A stretch of DNA of 64,000 nucleotides, taken from the NCBI GenBank assembly GCA_018993265.1, contig JAGKSW010000082.1, positions 1 through 64,000 on the forward strand. Reading direction: 5' to 3'. The translations under genes were made by a program, and so were the position numbers. Of the stretch, positions 19,409-27,990 are shown in pieces. The stretch is from Nostoc sp. TH1S01. Lineage in GTDB: Bacteria > Cyanobacteriota > Cyanobacteriia > Cyanobacteriales > Nostocaceae. The first letter of the stretch is position 1, and the number at the start of each line of letters is the position of its first letter. The notes under the pieces were generated by a model. It saw only the letters and a list, made by a program, of their open reading frames with translations. It was not told the origin of the DNA and did no database searches.

Positions 19409-19437
19409 AAGAGACGGGAAATCTCTCGTCTCTTTTT
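19409..19437 (+). terminator. Rho-independent terminator after the methyltransferase
   Basis: AAGAGACG (19,409-19,416) pairs with CGTCTCTT (19,427-19,434), followed by a T-rich stretch on the plus strand. Confidence 0.75.
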
Positions 19438-19546
19438 AATTTAAGAAATAATTGCGTTTTTAAAGTTCATACTAAGTTGCTTTCAGAAATAATATTCCTA
19501 CTCCCACTCCTGGTTAATATCTTTTACTGCAACTTGGTATCAGTTA

Positions 19547-19786
19547 TTACAGGCTAGATAACAATCCAAAAACGCCATGTCCAGTAAATACTTCTAATGC
19601 GATCAGCGAGATAAAACCAATCATTGCTAAACGACCATTGAGTAGTTCTGCATAGGGTGTAAAGCCAGTGCGATCGCCTTGTTCATCTACATAAACTTTT
19701 GGCTCAACCGCAAAGTTGTTCATCTTGCCCTGATCATCAACAATCGAACCACTACTACGCATGAAATTTTCCCCAATTACTTTCAT
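19547..19786 (-). CDS. hli: High-light-inducible protein (Hli/Scp)
   Basis: A 79-residue one-helix protein of the LHC superfamily. The chlorophyll-binding helix contains [12 protein letters not shown] (the ExxNGRxAMxGF signature) followed by a hydrophobic stretch to the C-terminus. Hli proteins sit in thylakoids, bind chlorophyll and carotenoid, and protect photosystem assembly under excess light. Two starts are possible: the ATG at 19,786, or the ATG at 19,762, which has a GGGGA-type site upstream. A probable HLR1 box lies directly upstream, consistent with RpaB control. Confidence 0.92.
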   Translation of the reverse strand: MKVIGENFMRSSGSIVDDQGKMNNFAVEPKVYVDEQGDRTGFTPYAELLNGRLAMIGFISLIALEVFTGHGVFGLLSSL

Positions 19787-19787
19787 T

Positions 19788-19803
19788 TGTAAAGAAGTGT
19801 AAC
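19788..19803 (-). promoter_or_regulatory. Candidate HLR1 box (RpaB site) for hli
   Basis: On the minus strand the sequence reads GTTACACTTCTTTACA: two (G/T)TTACA half-sites 10 bp apart, as in HLR1, with one departure in the spacer. Its closeness to the start suggests repression by overlap with the promoter. RpaB sites normally control hli genes. Confidence 0.45.
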
Positions 19804-19925
19804 GTTAAAATTAATTTTTGTAAAGTATCTGAGTCTGCCCAAAGATATATGATCATTGATCGAGTTTCCAGCCATGTTTCACATACAGGCTTTGATCCTC
19901 GTTTGTACCTAGTCTGAGAAAACCC

Positions 19926-21800
19926 ATGCATCGATTCCGAGTAGAGGTTATTACCAAAACACCAAATCCGCAGCAAGTCATTTACGCTGCGATGCACCAG
20001 GACTATACCGACGCATTTGTGGTTGATGAACGAGACTCATGGCCTACGGAATCACAATGTGGCGAAATTATTGTTAAACGACTTTTAGCAGGAGAACGGG
20101 GACACTACGGGCCGCTAGAACATCCTCAGATTGTCTTCAACTGTGGTTATTTTCCGCACAGCGTCATGCAACAAGCCCGGACTCATCGCGTGGGCGTGAG
20201 TTTTGATGTTCAATGTCTGAGTGGAGATAGCGAGGTTACTTTTGTTAAAACTTCGGGTAGTTTAACAAAAATCAAAATTTCCGAACTTTACGATTTATGG
20301 ACTAACGGTGAAAAAGCCCTTCGTGAAAGAAAAATTCGAGGACGTAAGGGAGAAGCACCAGGAATATATCGCAGAGATTGTAAAACACGACTGCGAAAAA
20401 TGAAATTGCGTGTTCTAAATGAAGAAACGGGTATTTTTGAAATCGGCCACATTAAAGAAGTTTTTGACCAAGGACTACAACCTGTTTACCGCTTAACTCT
20501 AGAAGATGGCAGAACGTTAGACTGTACAGAAAATCATCGCTTGCTAACTGAGCGAGGTTGGCAGACTATGGGAGAAGCTTTAGAGTTAGTAACGAATAAT
20601 AATAGAGAAGTTATTACATATAACCAAAATTGTTACTTAATGACCAACGGAGTTATTGTTGGTGAGGGGTTGTATCGAGATAAAACTTGGTTGCAAGAAC
20701 AGTTATCGGCTGGTTTAACTGTGAGACAAATGGCTGAAAAAGCTGGTTGTTCAATAGAAGCAATCAAAAAGTGGGTTTATCTTTACGATTTAAAGCTAAA
20801 TAAATCTCCCTCTGGAACCAAAAATCCTTGGAATAAAGGTCTACATGGAGCTTATCAATTAAATTTAACTTCTGAGCAAAGACAGCAAAGAAGAGAAAGG
20901 TCAAAACAGTTTACTCGCAGAGGAGAAGATAGTAATTTTTGGAAAGGTGGGGTAATAGAAGAACGAGTTTCAATTGGCGCTTGGACGCGAACTGTTGCTC
21001 CTCAAGTACATGAAAAGTTTGATTTTACTTGTCAATCTTGTGGTATTCGTGGAGGTTTGCTTCATGCTCATCACTTATTGCCTGTGTATTCACATCCAGA
21101 AAAAGGTTATGACTTTGAAAATTTAGTTACTGTATGTGAAAAGTGTCACCGACAAATTCATAACCAGGGATTAGAACTAGAATTTGCCCAAAATTTTGTT
21201 CCTATTGTGGCTCTTGCTCAAAAACCAAAACCCACGGGACGAAAATTAAAAGCGCACCCAATGAAAGTTGTGCAAGTGCGCTATTTAGGGTTGCAAAAAA
21301 CTTATGATTTAGAAGTAGATGGCAAATGGCACAATTTTGTCGCTAATGGCGTAGTTGTTCACAATTCATTTCGTTATACAGGTAATCAATTTTTACAAAT
21401 ATTAGAAGAAAAAAAAGACATAGAAGATGTCTTTTACCTGCGTCCTGTTGGTTATTACACAGATAGACAGGGCAAAAAATATTACTATTCACCAGAGCAA
21501 CGCGCCGCAGATTTAGAATGGTGCATGGAAGCAGCTAAAAGATATGCAGCAAGTTTCCAAGCTGGGATGTCTGAAGAACATGCTAGAGGCATAGTACCGT
21601 TTGATTATCGTCAGCATTTTGTAGTTAGCTTTAATGTCAGGTCATTTTTGCATTTTTGCGACCTGAGAAATAAAAAGGATGCTCAATTAGAAATTCAGAA
21701 GTTGTGCGAATTAATGTGGCCGCATTTTGCCGAGTGGGCACCTGCGATCGCACAATGGTATGAAAAGCAGCGTCTAGGTAAAGCTCGATTAGCACCTTAA
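19926..21800 (+). CDS. thyX: FAD-dependent thymidylate synthase ThyX with an in-frame intein
   Basis: The exteins are residues 1-96 and 481-624, together 240 residues, the normal size of ThyX. ThyX makes dTMP from dUMP with FAD and methylene-tetrahydrofolate. The ThyX motif RHR-x7-S is seen as RTHRVGVSFDVQ joined to SFRYTG, and the intein cuts it between Gln96 and Ser481. Other conserved parts are EHPQIVFNC and, in the C-extein, NVRSFLHFCDLRNKKDAQLEI. The active enzyme therefore depends on protein splicing. A high-light gene lies divergently upstream and the helicase is convergent downstream. Confidence 0.93.
   Translation: MHRFRVEVITKTPNPQQVIYAAMHQDYTDAFVVDERDSWPTESQCGEIIVKRLLAGERGHYGPLEHPQIVFNCGYFPHSVMQQARTHRVGVSFDVQCLSGDSEVTFVKTSGSLTKIKISELYDLWTNGEKALRERKIRGRKGEAPGIYRRDCKTRLRKMKLRVLNEETGIFEIGHIKEVFDQGLQPVYRLTLEDGRTLDCTENHRLLTERGWQTMGEALELVTNNNREVITYNQNCYLMTNGVIVGEGLYRDKTWLQEQLSAGLTVRQMAEKAGCSIEAIKKWVYLYDLKLNKSPSGTKNPWNKGLHGAYQLNLTSEQRQQRRERSKQFTRRGEDSNFWKGGVIEERVSIGAWTRTVAPQVHEKFDFTCQSCGIRGGLLHAHHLLPVYSHPEKGYDFENLVTVCEKCHRQIHNQGLELEFAQNFVPIVALAQKPKPTGRKLKAHPMKVVQVRYLGLQKTYDLEVDGKWHNFVANGVVVHNSFRYTGNQFLQILEEKKDIEDVFYLRPVGYYTDRQGKKYYYSPEQRAADLEWCMEAAKRYAASFQAGMSEEHARGIVPFDYRQHFVVSFNVRSFLHFCDLRNKKDAQLEIQKLCELMWPHFAEWAPAIAQWYEKQRLGKARLAP
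20214..21365 (+). other. ThyX intein with HTH, NUMOD3-like and HNH endonuclease parts
   Basis: Residues 97-480 of the precursor (384 aa). Splicing residues are intact: Cys97 at the start (CLSGDSEV), block B TENH with Thr201 and His204, the C-terminal block DLEVDGKWHNFVANGVVVHN ending His479-Asn480, and Ser481 as the +1 nucleophile. Inside lie a helix-turn-helix (about 255-291), NUMOD3-like pieces (GTKNPWNKG, EDSNFWKGG) and an HNH nuclease (about 366-413) with CQSC, AHHLLP, ENLVTVCEKC and a final His. This is a complete mobile intein by inspection. The insertion point lies within the conserved active-site motif, which is typical of inteins. Confidence 0.92.
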
Positions 21801-21808
21801 TGGGCACA

Positions 21809-21862
21809 GGAGTAGGGAGCAGGAGGAATAAATTCATATCAGCTATTCCCACTCCCGACTCC
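21809..21862. terminator. Inverted repeat between convergent thyX and helicase genes
   Basis: GGAGTAGGGAG (21,809-21,819) pairs with CTCCCGACTCC (21,852-21,862) with one mismatch. It lies in the 71-bp gap between two converging stops and could terminate in both directions. The sequence also belongs to the dispersed GGGAGTA repeat class. Confidence 0.5.
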
Positions 21863-21871
21863 CTAAAAAAC

Positions 21872-24541
21872 TTACTCAACTACCTCATTGACTGGGAATC
21901 TATCAATTAACTGCATCGCACGATAAGCATTACGCTGCAAAACTTCTGGTAAATGGGGAACATGAGGAATTTGAGATAATAAATCTAGCGTTCGGCGTAA
22001 AATTCGCACGACATCGCCTTCATCTAAGCTGGTGTGGCTGCATAGTTCTGTCCATTCCATACCTAATGCCCATTTTTCCACAAGGGCAATTAACTCAAAT
22101 TCCAACCAAATGGGTAACGCCACATTATAGCGCCGTTGCAGTTGGAACATTTGACGGCGAATCCCCCGCAGTTTTGTTAAAGCTTCTGCTACTTCTTCAC
22201 TCAAATCAAAGTTGACTCGACTATCTGGACGGGGAGTTTCTGTGACCAAAGCTGCTACGGCTGCGGCTAAGTGGTGCGGATCTAATTGATTAAGTTCTCC
22301 GCTGGCAAACACTAAACCTAGCCACAATTCATTTTCTCCACGAATAGCGGCGGCAATTTGTCCTAATTCTGTGGGTACTAAATTATCCAAACAACCAAAG
22401 TGTTGCAAAATCTCAATCAAATTGAGAAATTCTTCCCAATGACGTTGTGATTGTTGGGCGACTTGCTCTTGCAGTTGTTCGAGTTCAGCTTCTAGTTCCA
22501 CATAACGCGCTCTGCGTTTAAAAATTGTTGAAGCATTACCAGACTGGCGCAGTGGATGATTTTCGATTTGTTCTTCAATGGCGGTAACACGACTGAGTTG
22601 TTCTGCAACTTCTGGTGGTAAATTTAGAGTTTCGTCAGGGTTGGGAATGAGTTGGGCGATCGCATCTGTTTGGTCATTCCCACGATAAGATTGTCCTGGC
22701 TTGAAAATTAATTCTGGCGGCGGCAGTATATCTGCTGGCACGTCAATGCGGGGTAGTTCCGCATGTAAATCCATCACATCTTCCGTTGTCGCCACATACC
22801 AACGGTTATCCTGTCCCAAACAAACAAAATATGGCGCTTGTACCCCAGGGCTTTTACCAACTAAAACTGCTGTTATGGGTGCAGATACAGTGATGTTTTT
22901 ACCTTTGAGACTTAATAGGGTTCCCGAAACAGCAAAACCCAACATCATGACTAATTCTTCTTGGCGGTCATCTTGGGCTTGTTTTTGCAGAGTTTTTAAT
23001 AACTGACGTTCGACTTTTAGACGTTGGCGTAATTTCTCATAAACAGCAATTTCGTTTTCATCTACGGCGGCGATTTGTTCTTGGAGTTGAGCTAATTGGG
23101 CTTGCAGTTCGGCAATCTCATCGTATTCTGGTTTGAGGTGCAAGTTGGCTATGTACTGCCCAAAACTGCGTTCTACTAGTTCTCTAGCTTGTTCTATGGT
23201 GTGAGTTTGCAGTAAGTTCAACACCATGCCATAGCTGGGTGTAAATTGGCTTACCAGTGGATCTGGTTTAGATGTTGCCAGATATGCGGCTTCCTTGGCT
23301 CCTTCAAAGGGAGTTTGAACTGTCACGACATGACCTTGTTTATCCATTCCTCGCCGACCAGCCCGACCTGCCATTTGCAGAAATTCTGAGGCATTTAACA
23401 AGCGGTGTCCAGTATCGGTACGTTTTGACAGGGTGGAAATAACAGTGGTGCGGGCAGGCATATTAATGCCTGCGGCTAAGGTTTCCGTCGCAAATACCAC
23501 CTTAATCAATCCCTGCTGGAATAGTTCTTCTACAAGTACTTTCCAAGCAGGTAAAATCCCCGCATGGTGGGCAGCAATGCCGCGATATAGGGGCGCAATT
23601 TGTCCCGAACGTCCGGCTTCGGGGTTACGGTTTAAAAAATCGTCGATTTGTTGTCGTAAGATTTGTGACTCTTCGCCATTGACTAACCATAAATCACCCA
23701 CCTCGGCCACTGCTTTATCGCATCCCCGACGACTGAAGATAAAGTAAATGGCGGGGAGCATATCTCGCTGTTGGAGCTGGCTCAAAGTATAAATGATGCC
23801 TGGGGCTTCTGGTCTGCCGTTTTTACCTTTGTCAGCTTGTCCTTTTCTGTGTTTCTTAACTAAGCGGGGATTAATTTTGTTTTTACTATCATTCAGCAAA
23901 GGAAACAGACCTTTGGGATTACAAAAGTGAAATTCCAAAGGAACTGGGCGAAAATCAGAATAAATCAGGTCTGTGGGGCCGTGGACTTGATTTAACCAAT
24001 CTGTTAGTTGTTCGCTGTTCGCAACTGTGGCGGAGAGGGCTACTAGTTGCACTTCAGGGGGACAGTAAATAATCGATTCTTCCCAAACTGTACCGCGTTG
24101 GCGATCGTTCATGTAGTGGCATTCATCCAATACCACTGCTTCCACATCAACTAAGGAAATGCCAACTTGCCCGATGGGTGTGCCATAGAGCATATTGCGG
24201 AAGATTTCTGTGGTCATCACCAGAATTGGTGCATCTCGGTTAATAGACGCATCACCGGTTAACAGTCCCACTAAATCGGCACCAAACTTCTCACGAAAAT
24301 CGCGGAGTTTTTGGTTTGATAGGGCTTTGAGAGGGGTGGTATAGAATACGCGTTTTCTTCGTGCTAGGGCGCGATAGATGGCGTATTCTCCGACTAAGGT
24401 TTTGCCAGAACCCGTAGGCGCACATACAACTACAGAGCGTCCAGCGTTGAGGGACGCGATCGCATCTTTCTGAAACTGATCCAGATCAAAGGGAAATATC
24501 GACCCTAAGTTGATTTCTGGAGACGGTGCGGGATAATTCAC
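21872..24541 (-). CDS. Ski2/Mtr4-like DExH-box helicase (DSHCT domain)
   Basis: An 889-residue superfamily 2 helicase. Motif I is APTGSGKT (near residue 40), motif II DECHYMND, motif III ALSATVAN, and motif VI QMAGRAGRRGMD. A coiled region (EIAELQAQLAQLQEQIAAV) is followed by a C-terminal helical DSHCT-like domain (PRPDSRVNFDLSEEVAEAL, WLEFELIALVEKWALGMEWTEL). Family members unwind RNA. Cyanobacteria and plastids keep one such protein, linked to RNA maturation. It is likely monocistronic, convergent with thyX. Confidence 0.9.
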   Translation of the reverse strand: MNYPAPSPEINLGSIFPFDLDQFQKDAIASLNAGRSVVVCAPTGSGKTLVGEYAIYRALARRKRVFYTTPLKALSNQKLRDFREKFGADLVGLLTGDASINRDAPILVMTTEIFRNMLYGTPIGQVGISLVDVEAVVLDECHYMNDRQRGTVWEESIIYCPPEVQLVALSATVANSEQLTDWLNQVHGPTDLIYSDFRPVPLEFHFCNPKGLFPLLNDSKNKINPRLVKKHRKGQADKGKNGRPEAPGIIYTLSQLQQRDMLPAIYFIFSRRGCDKAVAEVGDLWLVNGEESQILRQQIDDFLNRNPEAGRSGQIAPLYRGIAAHHAGILPAWKVLVEELFQQGLIKVVFATETLAAGINMPARTTVISTLSKRTDTGHRLLNASEFLQMAGRAGRRGMDKQGHVVTVQTPFEGAKEAAYLATSKPDPLVSQFTPSYGMVLNLLQTHTIEQARELVERSFGQYIANLHLKPEYDEIAELQAQLAQLQEQIAAVDENEIAVYEKLRQRLKVERQLLKTLQKQAQDDRQEELVMMLGFAVSGTLLSLKGKNITVSAPITAVLVGKSPGVQAPYFVCLGQDNRWYVATTEDVMDLHAELPRIDVPADILPPPELIFKPGQSYRGNDQTDAIAQLIPNPDETLNLPPEVAEQLSRVTAIEEQIENHPLRQSGNASTIFKRRARYVELEAELEQLQEQVAQQSQRHWEEFLNLIEILQHFGCLDNLVPTELGQIAAAIRGENELWLGLVFASGELNQLDPHHLAAAVAALVTETPRPDSRVNFDLSEEVAEALTKLRGIRRQMFQLQRRYNVALPIWLEFELIALVEKWALGMEWTELCSHTSLDEGDVVRILRRTLDLLSQIPHVPHLPEVLQRNAYRAMQLIDRFPVNEVVE

Positions 24542-24678
24542 TCAATCACATTTGCAACCAGACTGTTTACTATATTAACGGGTCTTTTGTCAACTTCGTC
24601 ATTAGTTATTTGTTCATGGTCAATAGTCAATGGTAAATAGTTTGGAACTGTAGGCTAGGTATTATGCTTTATGTCTCT

Positions 24679-24712
24679 CTAACCCCTAGCCTCTAACCCC
24701 TAGCCTCTCATT
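24679..24712. repeat. Heptanucleotide array (CTAACCC/CTAGCCT) touching the proC stop
   Basis: Units CTAACCC, CTAGCCT, CTAACCC, CTAGCCT and CTCATT run straight into the proC stop codon (24,708-24,710 on the minus strand). It is an STRR-class repeat. Confidence 0.8.
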
Positions 24713-25520
24713 TTCCCAATTCTTGCGATCGCGCTGTGGCGGCTTTGACTGCTTCAATTAAAGCAGAGCGAAATCCGGCTTTTTCTAATTGGCTAATTCC
24801 CGCAATTGTTGTCCCGCCAGGACTGGTAACTCGGTCTTTCAATTCGGCTGGGTGCATTTTGCTTTCGTGCAGTAATTGTGCGGTTCCCAAGACTGTTTGC
24901 AGGGCGAGTTGATTGGCGATTCCTCTGGGTAAACCTGCGGCGACTCCACCGTCGGCTAGGGCTTCTACTAATATAGAGACGTAAGCCGGGCCACTACCAG
25001 ATAGCCCTGTAACAGCATCCATCAAGCTTTCGGAAACTTCCACAACTTCTCCCACTGCTGAAAATATCTCCGCTGCTATTTGATGGTGTTTGGCATTGGT
25101 GTACGCACCGGAACAAATAGCTGTCATACCCGCCCCTACGGTTGCTGGGGTATTGGGCATAGCTCTAATTACTGGTAATCCTGGAAATGCTGCTTCTAGG
25201 TGATGTAAAGGCACTCCTGCCAAAATCGAGATCACCAGAGGGGAATGTTCTACTAAAACAATATCTGCTAATTCTTGAGCGATCGCACTAAATACTTGCG
25301 GTTTCACAGCTAAAAACACGACTTCCTGCGCTTGTTGAAATACCAAGCTGTTATCTGTCGTCACAGTCACATCGTATTGCTGCTGTAAAAAAGCTTGACG
25401 CGTCGGTTGGGGTTCACTCACTATTACTTCTGCGGGTTGGTAGATGCCCCGATCAAGCAGGCGGGATAACAGCGCCTCTCCCATTACCCCACCACCAATT
25501 AAGCCAAATTTTGTAGTCAT
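24708..25520 (-). CDS. proC: Pyrroline-5-carboxylate reductase ProC
   Basis: A 270-residue enzyme that reduces pyrroline-5-carboxylate to proline with NAD(P)H. The N-terminal Rossmann motif is GLIGGGVMGEALL. Conserved parts include FLAVKPQ, VRAMPNTPATVGAG, the C-terminal dimer and substrate part SGSGPAYV, and HPAELKDRVTSPGGTTIAG. Length and order match the family. It is 94 bases from sepF, with 7-bp repeat arrays in the gap. proC near sepF and pipXY is a common arrangement in cyanobacteria. Confidence 0.95.
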   Translation of the reverse strand: MTTKFGLIGGGVMGEALLSRLLDRGIYQPAEVIVSEPQPTRQAFLQQQYDVTVTTDNSLVFQQAQEVVFLAVKPQVFSAIAQELADIVLVEHSPLVISILAGVPLHHLEAAFPGLPVIRAMPNTPATVGAGMTAICSGAYTNAKHHQIAAEIFSAVGEVVEVSESLMDAVTGLSGSGPAYVSILVEALADGGVAAGLPRGIANQLALQTVLGTAQLLHESKMHPAELKDRVTSPGGTTIAGISQLEKAGFRSALIEAVKAATARSQELGK

Positions 25521-25526
25521 TGATTA

Positions 25527-25605
25527 TTGGTCATTAGTCACTTGTCATTAGTCATTTGTATCTTAGAACAAGGGACAAAGGACGAAGGACAAAGGACTAA
25601 CGACT
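25527..25605. repeat. Two heptanucleotide arrays between proC and sepF
   Basis: 25,527-25,560 holds TTGGTCA, TTAGTCA, CTTGTCA, TTAGTCA and TTTGTAT. 25,571-25,605 holds AGGGACA, AAGGACG, AAGGACA, AAGGACT and AACGACT. Both keep period 7 exactly. Confidence 0.85.
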
Positions 25606-25614
25606 AATTTAAAC

Positions 25615-26211
25615 TTATTGTGCCATGCGATTAGATTCATTTCCCCAGTTTGGTGTGGCAGTTGGGGCGGTGCGTACGGGACGAGCTGGCGGTTGTGGTA
25701 CTTCATGAATAACTCCACCTTGGGTGCTGACTTGCACGCAGCTTGGCGTAAACAAAAAGATGCTTTCTCCAATCCGCTCTTGATGTCCATCTAATGCGTA
25801 AGTTCCACCAGCAACAAAATCAACAGCGCGTTGTGCTTGATCTGGATCCATGATTGTCAAGTTAAGTACTACTGACTTCCGCTCACGCAAGGCTTGAATT
25901 GCCTGGGGCATTTCTTCAAATGTACGAGGCTCAAGTACTAATACTTCAGAAATCCCGTTCACTGCTCCTGGCATACCAATTACGTTCCCCATCGTAGACT
26001 TTGATCCTGTTGCTACATCATTCCCCATTGTAGACATGGGTTCCCGCCAACGTCGATTCTGTGTAGTAGCTTCCGCTGGTGCAGGCTGAGGATTTTCCTC
26101 TTGATACAGATTTTGATAGTTATCTGTATCTGGTTCTTCCTCGTAATATTCGTATTCTACCTGCTCGTTTAGCCCTACGAAATCTCGGAGTTTGGAAAAT
26201 ATATTGTTCAT
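25615..26211 (-). CDS. sepF: Cell division protein SepF
   Basis: A 198-residue protein. The N-terminus [14 protein letters not shown] is the amphipathic membrane-binding helix, followed by an acidic linker rich in Tyr/Glu/Gln and a folded SepF domain from about residue 85 ([31 protein letters not shown], then [16 protein letters not shown] and [14 protein letters not shown]). SepF polymerises, binds the FtsZ C-terminus and ties the Z-ring to the membrane; in cyanobacteria it is also called Cdv2. The tail after residue 175 is Pro/Arg-rich. It is preceded by 363 bases without a gene, so it probably has its own promoter. Confidence 0.93.
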   Translation of the reverse strand: MNNIFSKLRDFVGLNEQVEYEYYEEEPDTDNYQNLYQEENPQPAPAEATTQNRRWREPMSTMGNDVATGSKSTMGNVIGMPGAVNGISEVLVLEPRTFEEMPQAIQALRERKSVVLNLTIMDPDQAQRAVDFVAGGTYALDGHQERIGESIFLFTPSCVQVSTQGGVIHEVPQPPARPVRTAPTATPNWGNESNRMAQ

Positions 26212-26574
26212 TTGGTACGCTCCTGATGCAAATTACCTTTATCGATTTGGCTGTTAGTTGATGTAGCCACTAAAGATCACTACAAAGGACGGACAATTTA
26301 GTAATCTTATCGCTGTTTGTAGCTTCTGTTACAACTATAGATAACGAACCGACGCTTTTGTAAACGCCTGTACCTTAACCCAGATACAATAATGAGTCAA
26401 GATTATATCCCAAAGATTTTAGGATATAAAGCTTAATTGCAGGTTTTTTTGATGTTTCGTTACTTTTTTTAATGTTTTTTTTAGTGTTTTATTGTACCAG
26501 TAGTATAGGACAATTATCTGTATTGCCTACCTAGAAGCTTTGGTACAAATCATCAAGAATTGCTGTCAGAGAAA
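26212..26574. other. Intergenic region upstream of sepF
   Basis: AT-rich, with runs such as GTTACTTTTTTTAATG near 26,459. It is the likely sepF promoter region and the 3' side of pipY. No gene or clear terminator hairpin was seen. Confidence 0.5.
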
Positions 26575-27243
26575 TTAATGGCGATCGCCAAATAAAATAG
26601 TTCCCAATCTTACCATCGTTGCTCCCGCTTGGACTGCCAGTTGATAGTCACCGGACATCCCCATTGAAAGTTGCTGCATTTGAATATTTGGCAAGTTTTG
26701 TAACTGAATTTCTTTGGCTAAATCACGAGTGCTATTAAATACTTGCAAAATTTCCGCCTCAGTCAACCCCAGAGGCGGAATTGTCATCAATCCTTGAATT
26801 TGTAAAAACTGGCACTGGTTGAGTTCCCATAAGTCAGCAAGTAATTCTGGAACAGTCCAACCAGATTTTTGAGGATCTGGAAGGATTTTGACTTGCAGAC
26901 ACACTTTTGGGCTGACTCCTAGCTGCTGTGCTAGTTGATTTAATCGCTGCGCCAGCTTTAAATTATCTACAGAGTGAATCCACTCAAATAGTTCTAGTGC
27001 CTTTTTGGCTTTGTTACTTTGTAAATGTCCAATCAAGTGCCACGTAATATCTGATAAGTCTTGCAACTGAGCTTGTTTACTGGCAGCTTCTTGGATCCGA
27101 CTTTCGCCAAAATCACGAATTCCGGCGTTGTAAGCTAAACGAATCATCTCCGCCGGAACTTGCTTACTGACAGCAATTAACCTGACAGAAGATGGCAGTG
27201 AGGCGCGAATATTAGCAATATGTTCGTCAATCGAACTACTCAT
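26575..27243 (-). CDS. pipY: PipY, YggS-type PLP-binding protein
   Basis: A 222-residue PLP-dependent family protein without known catalysis that maintains vitamin B6 and amino-acid balance. The PLP lysine is in LIAVSKQVP, followed by GESRIQEA, WHLIGHLQSNKAKKAL and, near the end, LSMGMSGDYQLAVQAGATMVRLGTILFG for phosphate binding. Its start overlaps the pipX stop by four bases (27,240-27,243), which gives translational coupling. The pipX-pipY pair is a known cyanobacterial operon. Confidence 0.94.
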   Translation of the reverse strand: MSSSIDEHIANIRASLPSSVRLIAVSKQVPAEMIRLAYNAGIRDFGESRIQEAASKQAQLQDLSDITWHLIGHLQSNKAKKALELFEWIHSVDNLKLAQRLNQLAQQLGVSPKVCLQVKILPDPQKSGWTVPELLADLWELNQCQFLQIQGLMTIPPLGLTEAEILQVFNSTRDLAKEIQLQNLPNIQMQQLSMGMSGDYQLAVQAGATMVRLGTILFGDRH

Positions 27244-27518
27244 TGGAACGTGCGTTGGAAAACACTCTGAAGCTGATCGTACTCCTGAGATGAACCATTA
27301 CGGCGTAGAGTCCGCAAACGATTTTCTAACATCATTCTGGCCTCAGTGCGTCCAATGGGTTGAAATTTAATACCTTTAACGTCGTTTGTGACCAGAAAAA
27401 ATAAGCGTTGGGCATACAGTGTAGTGAACATATCTTGGTTATCGTCAACCACACAGATCCGATAAAGTAAGCCCCAAGTTGGATGATTGATGTAAATTTC
27501 AGGATTTTCTGGAGTCAT
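27240..27518 (-). CDS. pipX: PipX, coactivator of NtcA and PII partner
   Basis: A 92-residue protein. The N-terminal Tudor-like part YINHPTWGLLYRICVV with the conserved LYAQRLFFLVTND matches PipX, and two C-terminal helices follow (EARMMLENRLRTLRR and EYDQLQSVFQRTF). PipX shuttles between PII (GlnB) and the NtcA-2-oxoglutarate complex and so reads the C/N balance. First gene of the pipX-pipY operon. Confidence 0.95.
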   Translation of the reverse strand: MTPENPEIYINHPTWGLLYRICVVDDNQDMFTTLYAQRLFFLVTNDVKGIKFQPIGRTEARMMLENRLRTLRRNGSSQEYDQLQSVFQRTFQ

Positions 27519-27990
27519 TTAAGAGTCAAGGTAGGAGTATGTATATTGATTTGTAGTTTTAGACAAACATCCAGACGATGATCATACCTGTTCGTCAGAA
27601 TATTTAGTTAAAACTACTCCAATTGAGTGACTTCTGCCATCGCTTGGCAGTGCTGAAATCCTTGATGATGATGCCTAGTAGGCAAATGAAGCTAAGAGTT
27701 GGAAAAGGTAAAAGCACACAGGGATTGATCAAACTAGGGTAACTTGTACTTATTTGCGATCGGCAACACAAAAAATCTCTGCTTTTTTGTTTAGGGTTGC
27801 CAAGTTGCCACAAGATTGACCCTCTAAAGTTTGCCATAGCCAAGGCTGACTCTCAAATTGATGTTGGCGCTGGCTTCTCTCCATGTTGCCATAATTATTA
27901 TTTTGTGGCACAAAATTGCCAACAATTGCCAACTTTTGATGATTCATTATTCAGGAATTAGGCGTTGCACCAATTTTAATTCAGCACATT
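27519..27990. other. Intergenic region upstream of pipX
   Basis: 472 bases with the short word TTGCCA repeated at least five times between 27,794 and 27,934 (for example TTGCCAAGTTGCCACAAG). A 65-codon minus-strand ORF at 27,750-27,947 is Gln/Asn-rich and unrecognised, so I do not call it. No NtcA box (GTA-N8-TAC) was found. Confidence 0.45.

Noticed and set aside
27750-27947. 65-codon Gln/Asn-rich ORF between the chorismate synthase and pipX
   Set aside because: No recognisable family and no clear ribosome site; base use looks like intergenic DNA.
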